DNA of 64,000 bases from Aphrocallistes beatrix (taxonomy: Eukaryota; Porifera; Hexactinellida; Sceptrulophora; Aphrocallistidae): positions 1 to 64,000 of the forward strand of contig OY725491.1 of the NCBI GenBank assembly GCA_963281255.1, in the 5' to 3' direction. How positions within the stretch are numbered: the stretch's first letter is position 1; each line of letters begins with the position of its first letter. A model generated the notes under the pieces. That model worked only from the letters and a program-made list of their open reading frames with translations, made no database searches and was not told the DNA's origin. The position numbers were made by a program, and so were the translations under genes. This document shows positions 57,101 to 64,000 of this stretch, piece after piece.

Positions 57101-60100
57101 CGTCATAATTCCATGATGATTCGACATTTTCGTCTGAGCTCAGAACTTAGTGGAGCCATAGCCAAAAAGACTCCCACATGCCAAAAATCAGCTTTCTGTG
57201 ACTGGCAGTTTCTTCAATCAATTCGTTACATATATATATATATACAGTCGACTCCGCTTAATAGGGTCACATCGGTCAGGGGATATTTTGACCCGATTAA
57301 GCGGAGAACTCTATTAACCGAAAATATTTTTGTATTAACCTCTATGTGTGAGAGCTATTCCGGTCCTGCCAAAAGTGGCCCGATTAAGCGGCTGACCCAT
57401 TTAAACAGTGGCCCTATTAAGCGGAGTCGACTGTATATATATACAAGCGCGCTTCGCTTGCTTGCGCTTCGCGGCTGGCGGACACAAAGTATCCGCCGGA
57501 GGCGCCCGAATGATTAATTATAAGGGAAATAACATCTCTAAATACGTCTGTACTGTTCTAATCGATATCGCACGAAAAATCACCAAATTTATCATCATTT
57601 GTCAGGTATGAGTTAGTGCCATTTCGCCTACTAATAGTATAATAGTGCCATAATCACATTGAAGGTTGGCATAACAAGCTTAAACGTATCACAAAAAAAA
57701 TGACATGGGGTTTTAGTGCTGTAGATTTTGAATATTATATTTTCGGATGCATATGAGAAATTATTCGTAGACCTTTATTTACAATATTTATATAAAGAAA
57801 AATAGTCTTTGTTCAACTTCACGAAGACACTGGTTATTCTAGAAATGGTTTGTCCTTTTTGGAACTATTATCTGAGCAACTGGGCCATATCCATCAAAGA
57901 ATATACAGTACATCACCTTGGATGACCTGAAATCGGGCCTAGGGATCATTGGTGGATCTGAGTGACTCTCTTTCCACACCTTGTTCGCTTCTTTAGATAG
58001 AGGAGTGCTATACTGTACCCACGTTTTATCACCAGTCAACACTTCAAATAAACGGCGAGGGTTAGCTCCTTTATACAATTTTAAGAGGTTTTGGCAACAT
58101 CTAACCCCGTTTGCCATTTGGGCCTGTGTTAAACAATGAGGGACCCATCGGGCACAAACATTTGATATATTTAGTATTTGACGTTAGAATGTGATCAACA
58201 CTTCCCGTTGAGATCCCAATAATATGAGCTAACTCTTTAACAGTGATATGAGGATCTGAATCAACGAGTTCCTTAATAGCACTGGAATACTTGGGAACAA
58301 CCGCCAACAAATAGGTTTTACAAAATTATGTGTAAATCATTAAGTATATGGAATATCAAGATGAAATAAAAACTACCTTTTAGGTAATTGATAAAATAAA
58401 CATATTCTATGAGCGAATTATGGTACTAGTGCAATCTAGTTATGTTATCTATGTCAACCATTGGAAGCTAGTTTCTAGCATAATTTTCAAAATTCGTCAA
58501 ATCGTGTGAAAATATGTATATAAAGGTGTGAAAATATACAAATAACCTTTTTAACTGCCATACACTATAATATATAATTGAGACATTCATATAAGTTATT
58601 GCTTTGAAGTATTAATAACAATGACAGCCTACAATATTGTCGTATAATGATTTCTATTGTGAGAGTGAAGCCGTACATAGTATTGTATTGAAAAGGTGTG
58701 AAAAATTGTTTTCCATTTTTTTTGCAGTGGTGTGAAAATTTCGCTTAGGTCTTAGAACTTAATCGTAGATTCATCATTTGAAACCTACATGCCAATTTTC
58801 GTATCTCTACGACTTGCCAATTCTTCAATCAATTCGGACAAACAAACAAACAAACAAACAAACAAAACAAAATCCTAGGATTTTAATATATGTACAAGAT
58901 ATATTTAAGTATAAAATTTGAAATATGATTGAACTAAACTTACAGTACAAACAGCCTGCATACACTTTCTAATCCATTCTTCACTGCCTAGAAAACGAAA
59001 ATTATTATTATTATTATTACAAGCGCGCTTCGCTTGCTTGCGCTGCGCGGCTGACGGACACTTTGTGTCCGCCAGAGGCGCCCTTAGGGCACCTGGGGTG
59101 ACATTGAGTAATTATAGGGGAGATAACATCTCTAAATATGTCTGGCTTATCGTCATAATGGATATCGCACGAAAAATCACAAAATTTGTCAATGTTTAAA
59201 ATTTTTGATGCGTAATGATGACGTCATAACAGAGTGATGAGTCATCATTTTTTATGATAGTTATATCATATGTGATATATATTAATATGCGCATTCTATT
59301 AAAATTTCAGCCTTCTATCACCTAAAATGACTGAGTTATAGTCGAAAAACTAAAATTTCTGCGGCTGACCCGATTAAACAGTGATTAAGCGGAGTCGACT
59401 GTATATATATAAATAATATTTTGATTGTATGCATAAGTCACTACTATTTTATTCCAATTTGATTGGTCAGCACATTTTGTCACATATCTCGGCGAGGTGT
59501 GAACATTTCGCTTAGATCGAACTCCCTTCAAGTTTCATTATTAACAAGCGCGCTTCGCTTGCTTGCGCTGCGCGGCTGGCGGACACTTTGTGGGCGCCTG
59601 GGGTCACATTGATTAATTATAAGGGAGATAACATCTCTAAATATGTCTGTCCTACTGTTATAATCGATATCACTCGAAAAATCACCAAATTTGTCAATTT
59701 TAAAACTTTTGATATGTAATGATGACGTCATAACAAAATGATGAGTCATCATTTTTTGATGATAGTTGCATCGTTTCTTCAATCAATTCGTTACAGATAT
59801 ATGTATATATATATATATACACAAGCGCGCTTCGCTTGCTTGCGCTGCGCGGCTGGCGGACACTTTGTGTCCGCCGGAGGCTCCCTTCGGTCGCCTGGGG
59901 TCACATTGGTTATTTATAAGGGAGATAACACCTCTAAATACGTCTGTCCTACTGTTATAATCTATATCGCACGAAAAAGCACCAAATTTATCAATTTTTA
60001 AAATTTTGATGAATAACTATGATGTCATAGCAAAGTGATGTGTCATCATTTTTTTGATGATAGTTGTATCATATGTGAGGTATGTTAGTATACAGATTCT

Positions 60101-61793
60101 ATTAAAGTTTCAGCCTTCTATCTCCTATAATGGCTGAGTTATGCTCGAATAACTGTATTGCTTAACTTTTAAAAATGTGACAATGACGTCATAATTCCAT
60201 GATGAGTCAACATTTTGCTCTGAGCTCAGAACTTAGTGGAGCCATAGCCAAAAGACTCCCACATGCCAAAAATCAGCTTTCTATGACCGCAGTTTCTTCA
60301 ATCAATTCGTTACAGAGATATATATATATGTATATATATCTACACACAAACACACAAACAAACAATAATCGAGTTTTAATAGTAAAGATTATTATTATTA
60401 TTATTATTAATATACCTGATTGCCGTTCAGTTGGTTGGAATTTGAAAGAAATGAGGTAGCCCACAGGAGTCCTGTAGAGTTGGTCTTGAATGAGTTGTCG
60501 ATAAAGGTGTTGAGTTGGTCCAGGTCTAGTGCACACAGCCTCGATCCAATTCTATCATTCGATTCCCTGTACACCAGCACCAGGTAGACTCTGTTGTCTT
60601 GAAGAGTGAGGACTCTAGCAGATGATATGTGGCTGTAGCTAGCCACGCACGGACCTACGTTCACCTCGATCAGAGAAGCGAACATATCATTTGTCTCTCT
60701 CATTCCGTTGTTGCATAGAGTGGCTAACCGAACCCCTGGGTTTGAGGCTCCCGTTTCTCGAAATCGATATAGAAAGAAAATCCTAGTTTGGTGCTTGAAG
60801 CTCATTATCAGCGTCCTCTGCAATTTGTCAGGTAGAGGATTGGGTAAAGGCTGTCCATCAAACCTCGCTACTACCGCCTTAGTGCTAAGACTAAACGCGA
60901 ATAGTGAGTACCTAAAACAGCGATGAGTTTCTAATTAATTTTATTGTTGGAATAATGCGAAAATTAATCCTCGCCAATGACGCTGTATTTCTTCATTTCC
61001 AGAGCTATTAGCGAGAATTATTAAATTAGAATATTTGAACGCAATTGTTATTCACTGTTTAATCCCTGGAATGTGATTGGTCAATATAATTTCGATCCTA
61101 TAAAGGAAATATCGTCAACCAGTTTGTTGTGTTATTTAACATTGCAGCTTGCTTTAAGTAGAATGTCATTAGAATGCTATTATGCTATATTATGAGACTA
61201 TGCACATCCAACTTCTATGCTCAGGCAGTTTAAGATTAATATTTCAAGATTTAATTAATAATTCATTCAATTTTACGCGATTTTCTGATAATTTATCCTA
61301 AAAAGTGTCATTTAAAGCTTCCCGGTTAATCAACAAACCTGGTAGTCGAGGAATCGCCGGTGACCCTAGACGCGGGGATGTATACGGCCTCTGAGCTGTC
61401 CAGCGATCCGAACTCCACTGACAGGGGGCTGACTGGGGACAGCAGCATCAGGGGGGATTCAATGGTTGCGGTGGAGTTGTTGATGTCGTCAGTGGCGTAT
61501 ATTTCACACCTGAACATTCTGAAGCACACTATGAAGCGGTTGTTGTTGTAGCCCACATAGTCCACTGTGCCTTCCAAGTTGTTGACGTTCGTGATAGTTG
61601 ATTGGTCGAAATCTGGCGTAACGCGAATCAGAAAATCCACCCCCGCCACCAGCAGGACGCCGCTCTCTGTGTCCGCTGCGATCCGAGAGAAGTCGAACCT
61701 ATTCGGCGTGGAGATGGAGCGGGTCCGCACGGGATCTTGTCCCGAGGCAAGGGTTGAGAGTAGATAGGTCAGTAGCAGAGCAGTTAGTTGCAT
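45134..61793 (-). CDS. Plexin, semaphorin receptor, 29 exons, about 1890 residues
   Basis: Exons run from 61339-61793 (signal peptide [18 protein letters not shown]) to 45134-45253. Sema domain: 61339-61793, 60416-60911, 58944-58987, 56484-56711. Three PSI domains: exon 55464-55832 ([16 protein letters not shown]), exon 54528-54736 ([14 protein letters not shown]), exon 53335-53510 ([13 protein letters not shown]). IPT/TIG domains: 53116-53258, 52518-52783, 51652-51929, 51347-51595, 50849-51001. Membrane helix in 50375-50657 ([20 protein letters not shown]). The cytoplasmic R-Ras/Rap GAP is in 49782-49924, 49224-49492, 48422-48629, then a RhoGTPase-binding part (48219-48362, 47538-47764, 47320-47467), then GAP half two to the end. 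The catalytic arginine pair [13 protein letters not shown] is kept; the second Arg codon is split by intron 18. Phases agree everywhere except between exons 2 and 3. Plexins transmit semaphorin signals to the cytoskeleton. Confidence 0.94.
46072..46306. mobile_element. 235-bp MITE with perfect 18-bp TIRs, plexin intron 25
   Basis: Ends CTAAGTTGACTAATTCAT in perfect inverted orientation, flanked by the 8-bp direct repeat CTGCTTTC (46064-46071, 46307-46314). Interior is AT-rich with further ATGAATTATTCAA inverted motifs and no coding frame. An 8-bp duplication points to hAT. The intact ends suggest a young insertion. Confidence 0.9.
47761..47866. repeat. TATGC/TATAC microsatellite next to plexin exon 21 acceptor
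   Basis: Degenerate pentamer runs (TATGCCATGC, TATACTATGC) fill the intron just upstream of the exon-21 splice acceptor. Confidence 0.7.
47866..48046. mobile_element. Small element made of GGAAATAGTTCGAC motifs (copy 2), plexin intron 20
   Basis: Starts GCGGTAATGCGGAAATGG and ends in the inverse of ATGGTGGAAATAGTTCACA, so it lies inverted relative to 42415-42549 and is longer. At least four internal GGAAATAGTTCGAC-type repeats in both orientations. Confidence 0.7.
48931..49077. mobile_element. 147-bp hAT-type MITE, plexin intron 18
   Basis: Flanked by CTCCTACC on both sides (48923-48930, 49078-49085). Ends TAAGGCGTAGCCAG and, inverted, CAGAGGCGTATCCAGG. The interior includes GGTTGCGGCCTAGGCCCC. 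Mismatched ends suggest some age. Confidence 0.75.
50687..50802. repeat. (AAAC)n microsatellite, plexin intron 15
   Basis: About 28 AAAC units with three interruptions (CAGACA). On the coding strand this is a GTTT run lying between the exon-15 donor and the exon-16 acceptor, so it makes up most of the 191-bp intron. Confidence 0.95.
52200..52403. mobile_element. 204-bp hAT-type MITE, plexin intron 12 (complete copy)
   Basis: 8-bp direct repeat GATGGAAG (52192-52199, 52404-52411); ends CAGGGGTTTATCTAGG and, inverted, CATGGGTTTATCTAGG. A truncated relative lies at 42240-42398. No coding frame. Confidence 0.88.
52798..53105. repeat. 32-bp tandem repeat carrying TGACGTCA, plexin intron 11
   Basis: About nine imperfect units, each with GTGACGTCATCTTACTGAAT followed by CAATACAGGATT or a variant. 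The unit contains the palindrome TGACGTCA (full CRE/ATF site). On the coding strand each unit also contains CAGTAAGA, resembling a splice donor; the real donor of exon 11 (GAGGTAAGA) lies right at the array's end. Confidence 0.92.
53572..53742. mobile_element. Pogo-type MITE, CAGTCGACTCCGCTTAA family (copy 2), plexin intron 9
   Basis: Perfect inverted ends CAGTCGACTCCGCTTAAT with TA on both sides (53570-53571, 53743-53744). Inverted relative to the copy at 31627-31780. Best preserved member with clean duplication. Confidence 0.92.
54724..55017. repeat. 36-bp minisatellite, about 8 copies, built on the exon-7 splice acceptor of plexin
   Basis: Tandem 36-bp units run from inside exon 7 across its 3' splice site into intron 6. 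On the coding strand each unit holds CCATTCAACCAG followed by ATAACCTACTGTTTAAC; the real exon begins after the same AG with ATAACCTACTGTTCAAC. Thus the acceptor and the first 17 exon bases are repeated, with one base difference. Units are almost identical, so the expansion is recent. Confidence 0.95.
56254..56328 (-). repeat. Inverted head fragment of the hairpin-head repeat
   Basis: About 75 bp that match, in reverse orientation, only the GC-rich head (GGCGCC... to ...CAAGCGCGC) of the repeats at 56745-60330. Located in plexin intron 4. Confidence 0.75.
56745..57244 (+). mobile_element. Hairpin-head repeat, copy a (about 500 bp), plexin intron 3
   Basis: The head has stacked GC-rich stems: AAGCGCGC.., a GGACA...TGTCC stem, and GGCGCCCTTTGGGCGCC. 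It is followed by ATTAATTATA, GAGATAACATCTCTAAATAC, CATCATTTTTTGATGATAG and a tail TTCTTCAATCAATTCGTTACA ending in (TA)n. Non-coding; related copies at 57444, 59020, 59545 and 59822. Class unknown. Confidence 0.8.
57245..57433. mobile_element. Pogo-type MITE, CAGTCGACTCCGCTTAA family (copy 3), inserted into (TA)n
   Basis: Ends CAGTCGACTCCGCTTAATAG in inverted orientation, TA on both sides. It sits in the (TA)n between hairpin-head copies a and b. It contains an extra internal ATTAAGCGGCTGACCC segment near its right end. Confidence 0.9.
57444..57606 (+). mobile_element. Hairpin-head repeat, copy b (3'-truncated)
   Basis: Head and first about 160 bp (to AAATCACCAAATTTATCATC) match copy a; the tail is missing. 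Confidence 0.78.
57835..58312 (-). mobile_element. Degraded mariner transposase fragment in plexin intron 3
   Basis: Two overlapping minus-strand frames together resemble a mariner-type transposase: a helix-turn-helix part ([20 protein letters not shown] then TGSVDHIL) near 58200-58300, then [19 protein letters not shown] and the first catalytic Asp in [11 protein letters not shown], then the second in [13 protein letters not shown]. At least one frameshift separates the two parts (around 58100-58120), the N-terminus is absent, and the frame stops soon after [10 protein letters not shown], before the third catalytic Asp. A dead copy. No matching TIRs were found nearby. Confidence 0.85.
58683..58893 (+). 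repeat. Dispersed repeat with CAATCAATTCGGAC tail and (ACAA)n (copy 2), plexin intron 3
   Basis: Matches 23335-23512 along its length; the tail runs into six or so ACAA units and then ATCCTAGGATTTTAATATAT. It may share its tail with the hairpin-head repeats, which end TTCTTCAATCAATTCGTTACA. Confidence 0.72.
59020..59401 (+). mobile_element. Hairpin-head repeat, copy c, with pogo-type MITE remnant at its right end
   Basis: Copy c begins after (ATT)n. Its head and body match copies a and e to about 59360; it is then joined to a remnant of the CAGTCGACTCC MITE (about 59361-59401, ending GATTAAGCGGAGTCGACTG before TA). Confidence 0.78.
59545..59815 (+). mobile_element. Hairpin-head repeat, copy d (internal deletion), plexin intron 2
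   Basis: Head, shortened second hairpin, GAGATAACATCTCTAAATA, then a jump from GATGATAGTTGCAT to the tail TTTCTTCAATCAATTCGTTACA and (TA)n. Confidence 0.78.
59822..60330 (+). mobile_element. Hairpin-head repeat, copy e (about full length), plexin intron 2
   Basis: Directly follows copy d. Best head: the stem GGCGGACACTTTGTGTCCGCC is a perfect 9-bp hairpin minus loop; runs through to the tail TTTCTTCAATCAATTCGTTACA and (TA)n, then ACACAAAC repeats. Confidence 0.8.
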
Positions 61794-61951
61794 TGCGAGA
61801 TGAGCATACAGAGTAATGCGAGCTTATTATAGGCGACTGCAGCATTCCTCTCTCGGGTTACAGAGCAGAGAAACTCAATCCTTCTCTCCGCCACAGTATG
61901 CGCACTGCCAGCATAAAGAGGAGATCTGATCTGTGCCAGTGTCTTAGAGAT
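61794..61951. promoter_or_regulatory. Bidirectional promoter region between plexin and second sema-domain gene
   Basis: Only 158 bp separate the two start codons, which face away from each other. Both 5' UTRs and the core promoter(s) must lie here or inside unseen upstream introns. No TATA box is evident. The plus-strand gene has an alternative in-frame ATG at 61898 inside the region. Confidence 0.65.
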
Positions 61952-64000
61952 ATGCACTGCGTTGGATTGGCTCTTCTGTTCTGTGTGTCTGCAATAGTGG
62001 CACAGACTCCCACTCGAGTGACACAATTTGTCGTCAACAGTGCTATTGATAGTCCATTCACCATCATCTTCACAGGATTGGAGGTATATAGAGATGAGTT
62101 GGTGGTGCTGGGAGCTTATGGCAGAGTTATCGGACTAAGAACTGACAATTTAACAATCGTACATTCTCTTTTTGATTCTACCAACCTCACCAATCTCTAC
62201 ATAACAGCTGATCATGATACTGGAGTGGTAGGAGTATGCACCAATAGAGAAGGGAGGTGTCAATGGATGGATGTGAGTTCTTTGTTTATGATTTAATTTA
62301 TTAATTTTATTCTAAGGGTATTTTCTGATAAATTTAAAGGATAGAAATAGTTGAATCCAGAATTTTTGAATTTCTAGTACTTATTAATCAATTTAGACAA
62401 ACAAACAAAAAGAGCGTTTTAATTTATAAGATTGTCGGGCATGGACTATTTACCAACATAAAAGTTTTAATCTGATGAAGATTTAAATTTCTGCGGATAA
62501 GCAGATCTATGAATAGTTAATCTGAGTTAAGAGATATGTATATTCCTTAATTAACACTATGTACACATTCTGTATACTTCCTTTGAGTCAGCTGACTGAT
62601 ATACAGGGTGACAAATAAGTTCTGTTTTGTATTGTAATTCGAATATTTTCAATGACGTTAAAAGATTTTTCGAGTGTAAGAGAACTGTGTTTTGTAGGGC
62701 GATTCTTGTGAAAGAAAAATACGTATGTCCTGACTCACAGCTAAAATCGCGAGTCAGGGCCCACTGCTTTTAAAATTAACCTTCCAGAGTCTTCAAATTC
62801 TACGAACAATTAGCTCACTCATTTTTCTCAAATACTGTAAATTTGTAGAAATATAGGATGTTCAAATCAGTGCATTTTGAGAACCAGTTGGATCAGATTT
62901 TTTGTGATGTGAAAAAGAGTGCTATTTTGGGTTATTTTGTAAATTGTACCTAATTTGAATTGTGAATGAATAACTTTTCCTTATTTCTGAAGATGAATTC
63001 ATTGGGTTTGTGAAAATTTTCTGAAAGAAGGGTATCTGGTGCTAAATCGTCATAGACCATCGATTGTGAAGATTTTTTACAGAAGCATTGGGCCCTGATT
63101 CGCGATTTTGGCTGTGAGTCAGGACACATTTTTCCTTCAAAAGATTCACCCTTAAAAAGTACAGTTCTAAGTATTAGACTCGAAAAATATTTTAACATCG
63201 AAAATATACGAATTACAATCTCTAAAGACCATAATAACTAAGATTGTTTGAATAGAAGAAATTTTATACCTAATCAAGCTTGTAACAGAACTTATTTGTC
63301 ACCCTGTAGGTGACAACATTCCAAGTGTTGGGGAGTGGAGACGGGTTAATCCGATCAGGAGAGTTTGGGGTTGAAGTAGACGAGAGAGTTCCACTCATCC
63401 TTGCGAATACACAGGGAGATGTCCCCAGTCTATACACAGCTTCTGGGAATGGAGTTACTCAGGGATTGTCAAATATTCAGTTCTATCCTATCAAGACTAC
63501 TAAACTTCAGTCACAATTAAGCGAAGCAGCAGATTTGGTGGGAAGTCCTACAAGTCCAGATGGTTTCAGGAGAACTTACGTATCCACATTCAAATCTGGA
63601 GATTACATCTACTTCGTTACTCTAGATCAAACTTCTGAGTTTAATATCGATATCACGCGAATCTGTGAGGATGATTCATTGGATGGCACTGCTTTTCATT
63701 CCATCTATTTCACACGGTTGATAGAGTGTGGTGCTAGTCCCTCAGAGGTGTTAGGTGCAACATTAACAATGCTTAACAACGGGACATCATATGAAGAATT
63801 TGTAGTTGTGACATACATTGGTAGTGGTACTGCGTTTACATGTGCTTACTCCCTGCAATCCATCAATCAAGCAATGAGCAATGCTTATCAAGCTTGTTAT
63901 GTAGCACGTCCAGCAACTAATATACCAAGTTCTGATATATTTTTTGCAGCACTCATTGTTCAATGCTCGGTAAGTGTAGCTTTGCATTAATTCTGTTTTA
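61952..64000 (+). CDS. Second plexin-like / sema-domain receptor, 5' part only (continues past the right edge)
   Basis: Exon 1 61952-62272 and exon 2 63310-63969, phase 0, giving the first 327 residues; a GTAAGT donor at 63970 shows that more exons follow. I chose the ATG at 61952 because it begins a clear signal peptide (MHCVGLALLFCVSAIVAQ); an in-frame ATG at 61898 would put 18 polar residues before it. The sequence is the first part of a sema propeller: VFRDELVVLGAYGRVIGL-type blades, RICEDDSLDGTAFHSIYFTR then CGASPSEVLGATL, and FTCAYSLQSINQAMSN, which matches the CAYSLxxIN pattern of plexins. It is quite divergent from the neighbouring plexin, so the two are an old duplicate pair or partner receptors. 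Intron 1 holds a 703-bp TIR element on its 3' splice site. Confidence 0.82.
62604..63306. mobile_element. 703-bp Tc1/mariner-type non-autonomous element with long inverted arms, on a splice acceptor
   Basis: Ends CAGGGTGACAAATAAGTTCT in perfect inverted orientation; TA on both sides (62602-62603, 63307-63308). The similarity extends far inward: both arms carry GTAATTCG.ATATTTTC, GATTTTTCGAG-type and TCCTGACTCACAGC.AAAAT motifs, giving inverted arms of roughly 180-230 bp. No transposase. The right TA is the TA of the acceptor TAG of exon 2. Confidence 0.92.

Noticed and set aside
57835-58312. Active mariner transposon
   Set aside because: The transposase is frameshifted, lacks its N-terminus and third catalytic residue, and no matching TIRs flank it.
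56745-60330. Helitron origin of the hairpin-head repeats
   Set aside because: One end has a hairpin, but neither strand gives a TC start with a CTRR end between A and T; the class is left open.
1-64000. Endogenous retrovirus, LTR or Polinton fossils
   Set aside because: No reverse transcriptase, integrase, capsid-like frame or long direct terminal repeats were seen anywhere in the window.

Overview
The window reads as nuclear DNA of an early-branching animal, most plausibly a sponge or other non-bilaterian; the species cannot be fixed from sequence alone. Genes have many short GT-AG introns, GC-rich exons in AT-rich DNA, very short intergenic gaps and many small non-autonomous DNA transposons. 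The gene set is animal-like: plexin, dystroglycan, BTG/Tob, tepsin, TUSC2, UBA1. No retroviral or LTR remnant, CRISPR array, rRNA or tRNA gene was recognised.

Layout. 1-10558 is one end of a nearly perfect 156-bp satellite that continues off the left edge. 10810-14432 holds two intronless minus-strand genes, an NHL-repeat protein and UDP-glucose 4-epimerase, with a small TIR element between them. 15077-31309 is a tight minus-strand series transcribed in the order dystroglycan-like, UBA1 (18 exons), tepsin (5 exons), with only about 165 bp between consecutive coding regions. 31310-36489 is a gene-free stretch with a cluster of small TIR elements. 36490-44835 holds BTG/Tob (+), TUSC2 (-), a very short ATP synthase subunit e candidate (+) and a six-exon SH3/coiled-coil protein (+). 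45134-61793 is a 29-exon plexin (-). From 61952 a second sema-domain gene runs on the plus strand off the right edge, head to head with the plexin.

How the genes relate. Most are unrelated housekeeping or cell-surface functions: ubiquitin activation (UBA1), AP-4 coat accessory function (tepsin), Leloir pathway (GALE), antiproliferative/deadenylase regulation (BTG/Tob), matrix adhesion (dystroglycan). The one clear functional pair is the divergent plexin and sema-domain gene, which share a 158-bp gap between start codons and probably a promoter.

Most interesting structure. Two long intronic minisatellites (UBA1 intron 12, plexin intron 6) and one two-unit repeat (UBA1 intron 8) each begin exactly at a 3' splice site and repeat that splice site together with the first bases of the exon. 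They look seeded by duplication of an acceptor, and in both long arrays a decoy acceptor would lead to an in-frame stop within a few codons. In the second sema gene a 703-bp TIR element sits directly on the TA of an acceptor TAG. Exon joins were worked out by eye from splice consensus, reading phase and remembered family sequences; no database search was run.
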